NCBI GenBank assembly: GCA_963930775.1
Contig: OZ005695.1
Location: 7,998,001 to 8,062,000, forward strand
DNA: 64,000 bases
Reading direction: 5' to 3'
From: Cliona cf. orientalis
Taxonomy: Eukaryota; Porifera; Demospongiae; Clionaida; Clionaidae
Under the pieces are notes generated by a model that saw only the letters and a program-made list of their open reading frames with translations, made no database searches and had not been told where the DNA came from. The position numbers and the translations under genes are program-made. Each line of letters begins with the position of its first letter. Position 1 is the stretch's first letter. Below, piece after piece: positions 11,501 through 21,285 of the stretch.

Positions 11501-14124
11501 TGGCATAGCTATCAAGTATTTTCTCTTCGCAAAACGTTTTGGAATACGGTACATGCTTATGTGAATATTGTCATTGTGATTATTAGCTAATACATACATG
11601 TAGGGATAAAACTGGAGAATCTATAGAGTTGAATAAGATAAACAATATTGATGAAGATGCAAACAGTATTGAATATTCTGGACAGGACAATGAATTATCC
11701 GTGCTAGAAGATCCTGCTCCCAGCAATGGCACACTCTTATCTCAGTCTCATGATCAAAATGGTGCTTCTAATCCCATCTCCTCCTTTCCGTCCTTGTATA
11801 CAGCTGCCACAGCTTCTCCTAACAATGCTGACCCAATCTTCAGCAATAATCGAGTTACTGAAGTTACCACCATTCACCAGGATGCCTCCAATGATCGAGA
11901 CTGCCCTTGTAATCTTGTAACACCAGAAATAAAACCTATCGTTTTGCATAATAGACCATCACAGTCAGACAATGCTACAAGCCCTGCAGCAGGTTCTGCA
12001 GAAGAATGTGCAGGTGAGTCTATCCAGACTTCAAACCCACCGAATGGACTCGTTTTTTCGATGCCAAAATTATAACAATACCATATTGTTATGCATGGCC
12101 CTTGGCTAGCTGTGTTTATTATTATACCCCACGTGCATGCGCAAGGGGTAAAGCAATCGGTTTGACTGTCTGTCATCATCATTATTGTCGGCATGAAAAT
12201 CGCCAGATCTCACATTCCAGGCACTATGCGTGCTGTAAGCATACCCAATCGGTAAATATCAATGAAAAACTGGTTTGTACGCACTTTGAATTGCTTTAGA
12301 AAAGGCTTAATTACTAGCAATACAAATCATGTATTTTCTGTTCTGAATCAGCATGCCTGTGGTTTATTGACTACTATAGATCTAGATCTCTAGTATTTTA
12401 ATTTATGGCGTAACTTTAATTCTTACAGAATCTGTACACTTCATTAGAAGAGAAACGATCCCTGTGACCAGCAATGGTACAGAGTACAACTGTGAAGAGT
12501 ATAGTGTAGAGGTGAAAGTGCCACCAGGGGTCATCCCATCTGGGTCTACATCAAAACTGGAAGTAGGCATAGTACAGCATGGTCCATTTGAGTTTCCATC
12601 CAATATGATGCCAATATCACCGATTGTATGGGTCTGTATGCAAGCAAAGGAGCCTCTACCAAAGCCTATTTCGATTACGCTACCTCACTGCATTACAGAT
12701 CTCACAGATGATGACCCTCTCAAACGTGAAATTACTTTTCTCAAGGCTCATCATCTGAATCGCAGAGCTAACAGAGATGGAAGCAAGGTTTTTCATTTTC
12801 AAAAGGCAGACGGCTGGGTAACATTCCCAGATGCAACTTGTGGAGAGTTACATACAAGTCAGTTTTGCTTCAAATGTTTGGTGACGAATGTAACTCCAGA
12901 AAACGCTGCGAGAATGGGGTATTGTCTAATATATGCAATTCCCAATCCTTGGCCTGAGTGTTCAGTGGTATATATCAATATTGGAATCACAAATTTCTTG
13001 CAGACATGCATAGATGTAAGTTATGTATAATTTTGGGTTTGGGTTTCTTGGTATATATCACAGATAATTTTTGGCATGTATATTGATGAACAATGAACTT
13101 GGATATTATAATGAAAGCACTACACCTGTGCAGACATTCAAGGGTCAGCTATGTCATCCTGGTCATGATGCATATGACATCCGCATTAAAAAGTTTAACT
13201 TCAGAGACGCTTCTCAACCAATTCAAGTTACTGTAAAGACAGGTACAAAAGAATGGATTATGACTGTACAAGAAGGCGAAGAAGGAGTGAGCTGAATATA
13301 AAATTTAGAATTTATAAATTTTTATTGGTATATATCACAGATCAGAGCTAATGATGTAAACTTTTGGAACAAGGAGTATGGAATTTTGAAACTGATGGAG
13401 GAGAACAAAATGTACCCCCCAAGATTCGTATTGTCAGTGTGCAGCAATGAAGCTAAAACATCAGCAGTTGCTAGTCTTCAATTTGAAGGAACAAGGGAGA
13501 ATACCAAAATTAATATTATTTTACAGCATGTTCCTCAAGGTAACTGAGTGAATTATTATAATATTTTTCTATCAGTATGTCTGTGTTCATCAAGGTAGCT
13601 GAGTGAATTATTATAGTATTTTTGTCTGGTTGACCCATATATTATTGTTAATTTCTCGCAGTTCGAAGGCAACTTACATCTGATGGTGCTTCAACTAGGA
13701 GTTCTCACTCTTCATTTAATCATATGGATACAGTGGGATCAGATCTGGAATGTAGGCCTAGATACTAGAACTTGTATAATAATTATTTATCACAATCCAT
13801 AGTGGATGATTCTGTATGACTCAAGAACCAGAGCTACATGACTTCATGAACGAAATAGCTTCAAAAATTCCAACAAAATGGAAACAGCTTGGTATACAAC
13901 TAAGACTTGATGTGAGTGACCTTGAGCGTATTGAGGCAAGCCTGCCTTGCGGTATGCAGCAGTGTGATACAGCCTTCATAGAGATCTTTACACGATGGAA
14001 AAAAGTACGACCTTCTGCATTTGCATGGAGAACACTCATCACCGTTCTTAAAACTCCAGCATTGAATGAAAAGCAAGTTGCCAATGAACTATATACTAAA
14101 TTATCTTACAAGCAGTATTGGTAA
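8579..14124 (+). CDS. branch 1 receptor: signal peptide - propeller-like ectodomain - TM - ZU5 - UPA - death domain
   Basis: Exons inferred: 8579-8705 (signal peptide; hydrophobic core ILVSFFVLIA; donor ACTG|GTAAG), 10021-11416, 11604-12013, 12429-13015, 13064-13285, 13341-13539, 13662-about 13751 and about 13803-14124. Phases match at the first four junctions. Exon 2 is the cysteine-rich ectodomain (YLPPECR, FIPSIHGFVVL, ENCNP, GNDNLIIRCSNN, IPYPCSNW) and the helix LLAGLLTLMAVLVMVILSIM. Exon 3 is a 137-residue polar linker. Exon 4 carries a ZU5 domain (VKVPPGVIPSGSTSKLEVGI … PISPIVWVCM). Exons 5-7 look like UPA. The last exon is a death domain (IASKIPTKWKQLGIQL … DLERIEA … WRTLITVLK). ZU5-UPA-death is the intracellular signature of UNC5 and PIDD-type proteins, but this ectodomain is not netrin-receptor-like. 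Two problems remain: exon 5 needs a one-base frame change near 13094, and the junction into the death-domain exon meets a TGA in the simplest model. Confidence 0.75.
8948..9247. mobile_element. MITE with TAGTCTYGTRCC termini in intron 1
   Basis: About 55-bp inverted repeats begin TAGTCTTGTGCCAAGCCCCC at 8948 and end with the complement of TAGTCTCGTACCCAGCCCCC at 9247. Both arms contain CACGCACGC, GAGAGAAGGGGTCTGG and ACAAACGTG. It is about 300 bp, non-coding, and lies in the first intron of the death-domain receptor. The same terminal motif forms the short hairpin at 18486-18539. Confidence 0.8.
9326..9653. mobile_element. MITE with CATAGGCGTAGGAA termini in intron 1
   Basis: A perfect 14-bp inverted repeat bounds about 328 bp (CATAGGCGTAGGAA at 9326-9339, complement at 9640-9653), with G-rich subterminal DNA. 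I see no clean target duplication. The GTAGGAA..TTCCTAC core is shared with elements at 18934, 40586 and 53345, suggesting one superfamily. Confidence 0.7.
12118..12375 (+). repeat. dispersed repeat R1, copy in receptor intron 3
   Basis: This copy begins TACCCCACGTGCATGCGCAA and contains GGGGTAAAGCAATCGGTTTG, CCAGATCTCACATTC and GAAAAACTGGTTTGTACGC. It aligns with R1 copies at 14174 and 16473. It lacks the right half and stops near 'gtggtttattgac'. There is no coding potential. It lies wholly in the intron before the ZU5 exon. Confidence 0.7.
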
Positions 14125-14173
14125 CCATTTGTTTGAATGAGTCCCATTACGTAGCTCAGTTGTATTATTATAA

Positions 14174-14500
14174 TATTATTATTGTTGTTGTCATCGGCAC
14201 AAAGATCACCAGATCTCACATTCTAGGCATCTATGCGTGCTGTAAGTACAACCGATCGGTAGAAAAACTGGTTTGCATTGTATGCACTTTGAATTACTCA
14301 AAATGGCTTACTAGCCCTATAAATCGTGCATTTTCTATTCAGCATGCCTGTGGCGCACCCACTCTATTGGCATGTGCTGATGCAACTGTGCAAGCTCAAG
14401 CTCTGTGTTGGAGAGGGTCGTTAAATCATAAAACAGCTCTGCAGTAGAGTGTTGTGATACTACGCTACAGTGACTACAGAGCGCGTGCTCTTGTTTTAGT
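14174..14500 (+). repeat. dispersed repeat R1, copy after the death-domain exon
   Basis: This aligns with 12118 and 16473 through CCAGATCTCACATTCTAGGC, GCGTGCTGTAAG, GAAAAACTGGTTTGC, CATGCCTGTGG and CATAAAACAGCT. It starts inside the repeat, so the left terminus is missing, and ends near ACAGAGCGCGTGCTC. The short open frame at 14118-14447 is a by-product of this repeat. Confidence 0.7.
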
Positions 14501-15206
14501 GGCATCAATGATACAGTGAATTATGAATTGGGAGTACTCAGGATCCAAATGGGACCAATGATGCCTTTGGGGGTCAATCCTCAAATTGTTCCTGGGTATA
14601 CCTTTAATAAATTACCCCAGTATTCAGGTTCAATGCTACATAGCACCATACATTATTATATAATATTATTATATAATATATAATCTATGGTAGTGCTGAG
14701 ATGCATGCACCAGATAGAAAATGAATAGCTACATTCCACTAGTGCCAGTAAAGTACTCAATCATACAGCACTGACAACGGGGCAGTTTGCTATTATTATT
14801 CACTATAATAATTGTCTACTCCTGCTATAATTCAGTTGTGCTTTGCTTGGTTAGCTACAATGAGTCATGTGATACAATTCCCTAGTTCAGCACCGTACCC
14901 TTCAACAAAAGTAGAGTACATAATTACAAACAAGGAAGATTGAAAAGTATAAAAGAATCTCACCAAGTGAATAAATAATGATGGCTTAATGATAAGTATT
15001 TCTTGTACTGCAGTGGCTTGTAATTAACATAATAGAATTCAGTGTCCTCGTACCCTCATATCTGGTTGATCAAGGACAATACTACCCGCTCAGATGCGTT
15101 AATATTATTATATTAAATGAGCATAGAACCCCCTGGACAAGATGAGGTGCCACAGTTCACGTATGTGGCAAAATTCGTATACCACGCCCCTCGTTAACGT
15201 GTTCAT
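14501..15206. other. intergenic, nothing recognised
   Basis: This is AT-rich sequence with TATTATATAA runs (about 14650-14690). No open frame with recognisable content, paired terminal repeats or RNA gene was seen. Confidence 0.5.
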
Positions 15207-15691
15207 GCATACCATAGGATTGGTATGTTATGCGGTATTTTTAGTTATGCGATTATGCGAATTTTATCGAAAATCGCACAATTAAAATAAACATACGCAT
15301 TACATACATTGCGCAATAGGGCAGCCAGCCGAGACGCGCGCAGCGTACACGTAGTCATATTGTATGTGTAATCGATCTGCTATAGCGCTAGTAGCTAAGC
15401 GCTCAGTCTGTTTGGCCGAACGGTAGCTACAACAGTTTGAGTCTGGAAAGAGCCAGAGAGAAGTACGCTGCCGATATTTATGGACTACTGGTGAGTATTT
15501 TCAGCATTAATCACCTCTACCAAAGGCTGATAGCTCTTTCCTCTACTAGAGTGGGTAGTCTCGTGTCCAGATCCCACCCTCATGGGTGGAGTCTGGCTCA
15601 TGGTATTATTGCATAAATAAAAATCGCATAATACTTAACTAGAAAATCGCATAAATTTAACCCCGCATAACATACCAATCCTACGGTATGC
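15207..15691. mobile_element. MITE with ~29-bp TIRs (GCATACCRTAGGATTGG)
   Basis: The left end is GCATACCATAGGATTGGTAT followed by GTTATGCGG. The right end is the inverted equivalent with one substitution, ending at 15691. The interior has further GCGATTATGCG-type repeats and a GC-richer centre. It is about 485 bp and non-coding. An AT dinucleotide lies at both edges, compatible with a TA-type target. Confidence 0.75.
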
Positions 15692-16472
15692 CTATGTGAT
15701 GAAGCAGGCTGACAAAGAAGGCTGCTTTAGGCAGCCCAAGTAGCAATGAGATTCTTCCATTTAGGGAGAAACCTAGTTCTAAGTTTTATTATTGATAGTA
15801 GTATCAGACACACCCAATTGTCAATGCGCCATACACACCCACTTTACGTAACATATACTGTCAAGATAACGCATGCCACTGCACTGCACACTACAAAATA
15901 GAATGGATTTATACTCAAACTAAGATGAGCGGTGGAGGCAGTCTTGAGTTAGCCCAAGAAACTAGAAAGAAAGAAAAAATGAGAAATGGCCACTTTTGAG
16001 CACTGGTTCTGGCATGTACAATTGTTTGATGAATGATCTTGGTCTTATTAGATGCACGATTTGCTGATTCTGATTTTGACACTTAGAATTTTCAAAAATT
16101 TACCTGTTTTGTGATATTTGGGTGTTTGTAATGTATTGCACATATGGAGTGTCCGTGCCATCCCTACTTATAGAGTCTACCGACTCCATGATAAAAGACT
16201 TCCTGATAGTTAATGTCATAGCTGAGTGTAGTTTTGTTTGCCGGATTGGAATATCTGATGATTTTGCACCAGATCTCGTTGCCTTCACTGCTTGAAATGG
16301 TGGCTACAAGTGTGGCTGTCTATTGATTACTCATAGATCATCATCCACCAATCATATTATTGTCACTTGGAATTTTAGCCACTATCTTAATTAATAGTCT
16401 ACATATATAAGGTAAGTTGGTAAAAACATAATACTAATAGTGCTGAATATTCATCCATGTAGACTTCTTTTT
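15692..16472. other. intergenic, nothing recognised
   Basis: The stretch is unique, with TA-rich tracts and one 62-codon minus-strand frame at 16100-16288 that has no recognisable content. No support for a gene. Confidence 0.45.
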
Positions 16473-16862
16473 ATTACCCCGCACGCATGCGCAAGGGGTA
16501 AAGCAATCGGTTTGTCCGTCTGTCGTTGTCGTCGTTGTCGGCACGAAAATTGCCAGATCTCGAGTTCTAGGCGTCTGTGCGTGCTGTAAGCACAACGATA
16601 TTGGTGAAAAACTGGTTTGTACGGGCTTCGAATTGCTAAAAAAGGCTTACTAGTGTTACAAAATTTAATTGTGCATTTTCTGTTCAATATACCTGTGGTT
16701 TATCGACCACACCCACTCTTTTAGCATGCTGATACGACTGCGCATGCTCAAGCTCAGTGTTGGAAAGGGTCATCAGATCATAAAACAGCTACGCTGTAGA
16801 GTACTACGCTACAGTGGCTACAGAGCGCGCGGGGTACGTGCTCTACAGAGCTCTAGTTGCAG
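16473..16862 (+). repeat. dispersed repeat R1, most complete copy
   Basis: The left end TACCCCGCACGCATGCGCAA and the right end GCGCGCGGGGTACGTGCTC share an inverted TACCCCGCRCGC terminus, so R1 may be a MITE of about 390 bp. The last 34 bp (GCGCGCGGGGTACGTGCTCT onwards) recur at 52825-52857. It contains sequences close to the NRF-1 site (ACGCATGCGCA). Confidence 0.7.
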
Positions 16863-18485
16863 GAAGAAGCTCAAATGGAGAGCTGAATCATTGTACTCAA
16901 GATTTTATCCGGAGAGCAATTGATTTGTGTCTCAGGCTCTGACCATCATCTTTGTCAAAGAGTGCAAGGATTTCCTGTGACCATGCAAGAGCCAATTGAA
17001 GTTACAGAGACTCACAACGTCAACATGCCCAATAATGATCATAGTAGAGCATAGGCTCAGCAATGACATCTTCTTTAGGTGATTATAATTATGGACCCAG
17101 GATACATTCATGAATCAAATTCCATTAAATCACTAGGAGCTAAATCTATTATTATTACGTGATAAGTTGAATGAAGTTGCAGATGAAGTTATGATTGTGT
17201 AGGTATAATGCATCCCATATAGTAATATTCATCTACAATGTACTTGGTAACACAGGAGGGAATTTTCCAGGTAATTCCCAAGTAATACCATTAATTTTGC
17301 ATGTGCCAGTGTTCCTCTGTATACAATGTCATACTAATTACGTTATAGTGTTCGCATTGTTGTGGGTCAGCATTCACAACATATACATATATTTTACTGT
17401 TTGCATAGCTATTCAGTAAAGTACCTGCATGTATATACACTGTGCTGTGATTGTATATTAATTCGGTAAGGGTCATGATCATGTCTCTGTACACGCATGA
17501 TCATGGTAAAGAGTGAGCAAGATGTATACCATCAGTGATCCATGATTCAGTGATTCCAAGGAGGGGTCACACTGCTGGCTGGCTGGATGTATAATAATAT
17601 TATACATGAATGGCCCAGCCTAAAGTCGTGTATGGCTGTAGATTAATGATCATGCATGGTTATGAGTCACAACAGGCAGTCTAAAGCTTTTCAATTGAGG
17701 TGCATGTATGCCACAATGCAAAATGAAAGCTATTGTGTACAGTACAGTAACATCTCAATACACTGTCAAGGCTACTGATACATAGCTACTAGCTACTAGC
17801 TACTAAGAAAACATTGAAAGTAAACCATAATTAGATCAGTAGTTCCCCAGGTACTTCCCAGCTGGAGTTGCCCAAAACAAATTAACTCCATTCATGCACC
17901 TTTGAGGTTGCTTAATTGACTTGGTTGTGATGGTGCCCCAGCTTCATCACCTGCTCCAGAATTTTATGATCTCAAGGGTTACAATAAAGTATTAAACTAT
18001 GTTACAATATTATTTATGATGGTGCATGTAGGGATGCACAATTATAATATTATTACTACTACGTATAGTAGTACATAGAACTGTGTATGCATGGTGATTC
18101 CCTAGGGACTTTCCCTAGCTAATATGAACCGGTACTCTAGATCTGCATGTGCATGGGTACGTACACCACAATAATCAGGGAGTCGAACTCGAGGCAATAG
18201 GTGTCTGGATCACTGGGAGGCTGGCTTGATCATGATGTCACTGTCTATAGCTATACAACCTTCAGCAGCATAATAATTAAATTTTTGTTTATACTTTTGA
18301 CTCTTTCAGTTAACAGCTGCACTGCTCAGTACAATGGACAAACCTAGGTAAGTGTGTGCCATGCGTGCAGCAGTGGCCACCATATTATTAATAGTGAGCT
18401 ATCATTGCTACTTGAAGGAAGGATGCATAATAATTATACTGCTCCTGACTCCTTGAAGCAAAAAAAAAAATGCATGCAGTGGGAT
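16863..18485. other. intergenic or intronic, mostly unrecognised
   Basis: No supported gene. At 18317-18345 a short stretch is framed by a good acceptor (tttcagttaacag) and donor (AG|GTAAGTGTG) and could be a tiny exon of the next receptor copy. It encodes too few residues to judge. Confidence 0.35.
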
Positions 18486-18539
18486 AGTCTTGTACCCAGC
18501 CTCATTCCACATGCGATAAGAGGCTGGGCACGAGACTAG
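18486..18539. mobile_element. 54-bp hairpin relic with TAGTCTYGT termini
   Basis: A 19-bp arm, TAGTCTTGTACCCAGCCTC, and its near-perfect complement face each other across about 16 bp. The arm matches the ends of the element at 8948. It reads as an internally deleted MITE. Confidence 0.7.
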
Positions 18540-18738
18540 TAGTGGGATCCGTCAGTAGCTATAATCTGTGTGGCTTCTTGTCATATTGAGAGTTCGCTGT
18601 GAATACAATATCATTTTAATGGTCAAGGCGTCAATTATTTGTATGATTGTAATGGTGGCACTGACACTGGGTACACTGCCAACTATAGGCATAATTAAAG
18701 ATCCATAATGAGTACAAGTTTGCATCATCTGCACACTA

Positions 18739-18929
18739 CCGTAAATCGCGAATATTTCGTGTCTAAAATATTTCATGCGATAATTTTTCGCGTTAAATAA
18801 TTTTCGGACAAACGACCCTGTACCGCATTGTCGTTAATATTGCGCATGTATTTCGTGCGTTTAATTTTCGCACAAGCCATGCTGTCCGAAAATATTTTAA
18901 CATCGCCGAAATATTCGCGATTTACGGTA
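18739..18929. mobile_element. CCGTAAATCGCGAATATT MITE
   Basis: Inverted repeats ACCGTAAATCGCGAATATT and complement bound about 190 bp in the upstream flank of the pseudogene at 19191, with TA at both edges. The interior is also internally palindromic (TTTCGTG, TTTTCGGACA). It is absent from the corresponding flank at 230-380, so it inserted after the duplication. Confidence 0.8.
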
Positions 18930-18933
18930 TATT

Positions 18934-19094
18934 ACTGGTGTAGGAAGCATGGGTGCACCGGGTGCTGGTGCACCCATGAAATTCCTGAGTGGAATACATA
19001 CAAAGTTATACTTTGCTCTAAAGTGTATTTTATATTATCGATTAGTGAAGACATAGGCACCAGAGCACCCGTTTACCAAATCGTCTTCCTATGC
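18934..19094. mobile_element. short GTAGGAAG..CTTCCTATG MITE
   Basis: The left end CTGGTGTAGGAAGCATGGG and right end CTTCCTATGCCTGTG are inverted-repeat-like, and TATATTA flanks both sides. It contains a strong GGGTGCACC palindrome. It lies immediately beside the MITE at 18739 and is absent from the paralogous flank at the window start. Confidence 0.6.
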
Positions 19095-19190
19095 CTGTGT
19101 ATATTATAGCACTATGGAATGCATTACTGACAGTTGCATACACTGTTATTATTAATTATGCATACATAATTGTCATAGGGACATGTCAGA

Positions 19191-20577
19191 ATCTAAGCAT
19201 TTTGATGGTAAGCAACTCTAGCACGGGCATACGAATTCTTCTCACATCTGCTGCAAATAATTCCACATCAGCAAGTGCCTCGATGAACATATCAAACCAT
19301 TACCTTCCTCCTGAATGTCGTGATAACAACCGCTGTATATAGTATCGAAAGCAATGGATTCTCGTATTATATTATACCTTCAATTCGTGGTTTTATGATA
19401 CTCTCCCATAGAATCAACCACACAGCTATACAGACAAAATTTGTAAGTATTGCAGAAGAGTGCAATCCAATAAAAGTATTTCGTGATGGCACGGCTGAAG
19501 GGCACACGGCCTATGTATACAACATAGTTGCCATGCACAAAAATAACCTCTGATATAGTGCCTGGAGTATAGATTGGTTCTGATTGGGTCACTTGCTCAT
19601 AGTTTCTCATGATCGATCCCCTTCCTGTGCTATTTGGAAAAAAATGATACGGTAAAATTTAATAGTGAATGATTCCATGTGGTCGGGTTTGTAGGTCTGT
19701 GCATGCTACGGCAAGAGCGGTGTGCAGAGTATGACAACTTGTATTTCATTGATGATGCATACATAGTGCATTACCCTTTCAATGCCTTTGATCCGGAGTT
19801 CATTATTTCAAACAGTGCGCTACGAAACTGTCCAGGCCCATGCAAAGGTATTGAGTATTATGGAAATGATACGATAGTTATTCGATGCTCAAACAATCAA
19901 GCAGTGTTCTATGACTCCTGTGCAAGTAGGTTAACTTACCCATCCACTACCAATGTGCCATACCTGTGTACAAATTGGGACAATATCGTTTACCACAATG
20001 GAAGTAAACTGACGTTACTCTCTAACAATCATAGGCAAGCTATGGTTACTCGAAAACTTCCATTTCACAACTTGAACTATGGCAAATGTGTTCAAGTTGG
20101 TAACGTGTCGACATTCATTGGAACATCAGCTGAAGGGGAGATATTCATTGTTCCTTTTAATATCGGTACTGATAGCAAAGTTGTAAACATTTCAAGTGGC
20201 GATGCCAGCAATAGACCTGTGTTCTCCCAGGCTGAGAATGAACAAGCTTTTGGAGTGTTTGATTCTACCACTTACACTCTGATGGTTATTAATCTCATGC
20301 AGACATGCAATAACATAAACATCAGTGCATCCTTTATGCCTGCACTTATTTCAATCTCTCAAGAACAGGGAGTCTATAACTGCAGCTGCCAAAAAATGCA
20401 ACCACAACTGCCGTCATACTCAGTCACAACAGCTGCTCTAGGGATTTCTATAGAAGAGGATAAAATTATAGCGACCCAACAATCAATTCCCTTCAGTGAT
20501 TCTTGTGGTGGTAGCGACCACCATGGTATTGGTGGTCATGGCAATAATCTTTGTAATGCGAGTGATTATGTAAGCTC
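19191..20577 (+). pseudogene. branch 1 receptor ectodomain-TM exon, copy with micro-inversion
   Basis: This copy aligns end to end with 374-1759 at high identity (YLPPECRD, EECNP, GNDTIVIRCSNN, SASFMPALISI). A deletion and frame change near 19337 follow CRDNN. The segment 19531-19709 is inverted in place. A 4-bp insertion just before the helix (about 20495) shifts the frame, so the hydrophobic segment is not read. The donor after the helix (ATTAT|GTAAGC) is retained. No ZU5 or death exons follow. Three independent lesions make it a pseudogene; the longest intact frame is 19679-20641. Confidence 0.8.
19531..19709 (-). other. in-place micro-inversion of ectodomain coding sequence
   Basis: Read on the minus strand, this stretch continues the protein of the sister copy (RNYEQVTQSEPIYTPG, SEVIFVHG). 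Its flanks are collinear on the plus strand. Short complementary sequences, CCATGCAC on the left and GTGCATGC on the right, mark the breakpoints and could have mediated the inversion. Confidence 0.85.
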
Positions 20578-20640
20578 AAGCCCAAACCCATCCCCCATGT
20601 GCTGGTTAGGCCCATTCCAATATTTTAATGTCACATACTG

Positions 20641-21285
20641 AAGCGGAGTGGATCAGGAAGCATGGGAATGAGGGTGATATTTATTTATTCTCATCTTGAT
20701 AAAATTTGTACGCTGTAGGGTAAAATGTCTTCACAAATCAAAAAAGCGCAGCAATAATGTGCTACTCTGCTCCAGTCGAGGAAAGACTACTGCAGTGCTG
20801 GCTGGTATGGGGCTCCCACACAAAGTAGCACTGTCATACCAACAAATTTTCATGATGTATCGATGATGGCTGCTGTTCATTATTTTGTTTTCCTATAACA
20901 TTGTGGAGAGGGCAAAATAATTATTATTGCTGCATGCTCCTCAACTATTGGCAAATAGCCCTACTCTATAGAATCTCCATGGACGTACAGTGGGATGGAA
21001 AATTTGCTATTGTGGCTGTAGCCCCAAAGTATTCTGGAACAAAATCGTGGCAAAGTTTTATATAATTATGACATAGTGGTTTGCATCAGAAATCTTTATT
21101 ACATGTACAGAGGTTAAGTAATCACGTCACATTGTACAGTGGCTTGCTTACGTCATGTTTGCTCTTTGAACACTAATTACGCATACATGCATGAATTGGA
21201 TAATAATAATTATTATTATTGAATAGCGCCGCGCCGCGGGGGAGGGGCTGGGGTCAAGAGTGCAATCATAATCGTTGACCCAATA
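20641..21285 (+). promoter_or_regulatory. upstream region of the MMGSCS-type gene
   Basis: The part from 20930 to 21125 matches 28920-29100 upstream of the intact paralogue at 29504. Just before the start codon both copies carry CGCCGCGCCGCGGGGGAGGG and a spaced inverted pair GGGTCAA…TTGACCC (about 21251-21281). I infer a shared core promoter with a GC box. No TATA box is seen. Confidence 0.5.

Noticed and set aside
11629..12075. Separate small gene
   Set aside because: The phase-2 donor at 11416 and acceptor at 11603 join it to the receptor as a linker exon.
14118..14447. 109-codon frame after the death domain
   Set aside because: It is formed by repeat R1, which is non-coding in its other copies.
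16100..16288. Minus-strand 62-codon frame
   Set aside because: No homology to anything in the window, no splice or promoter context.
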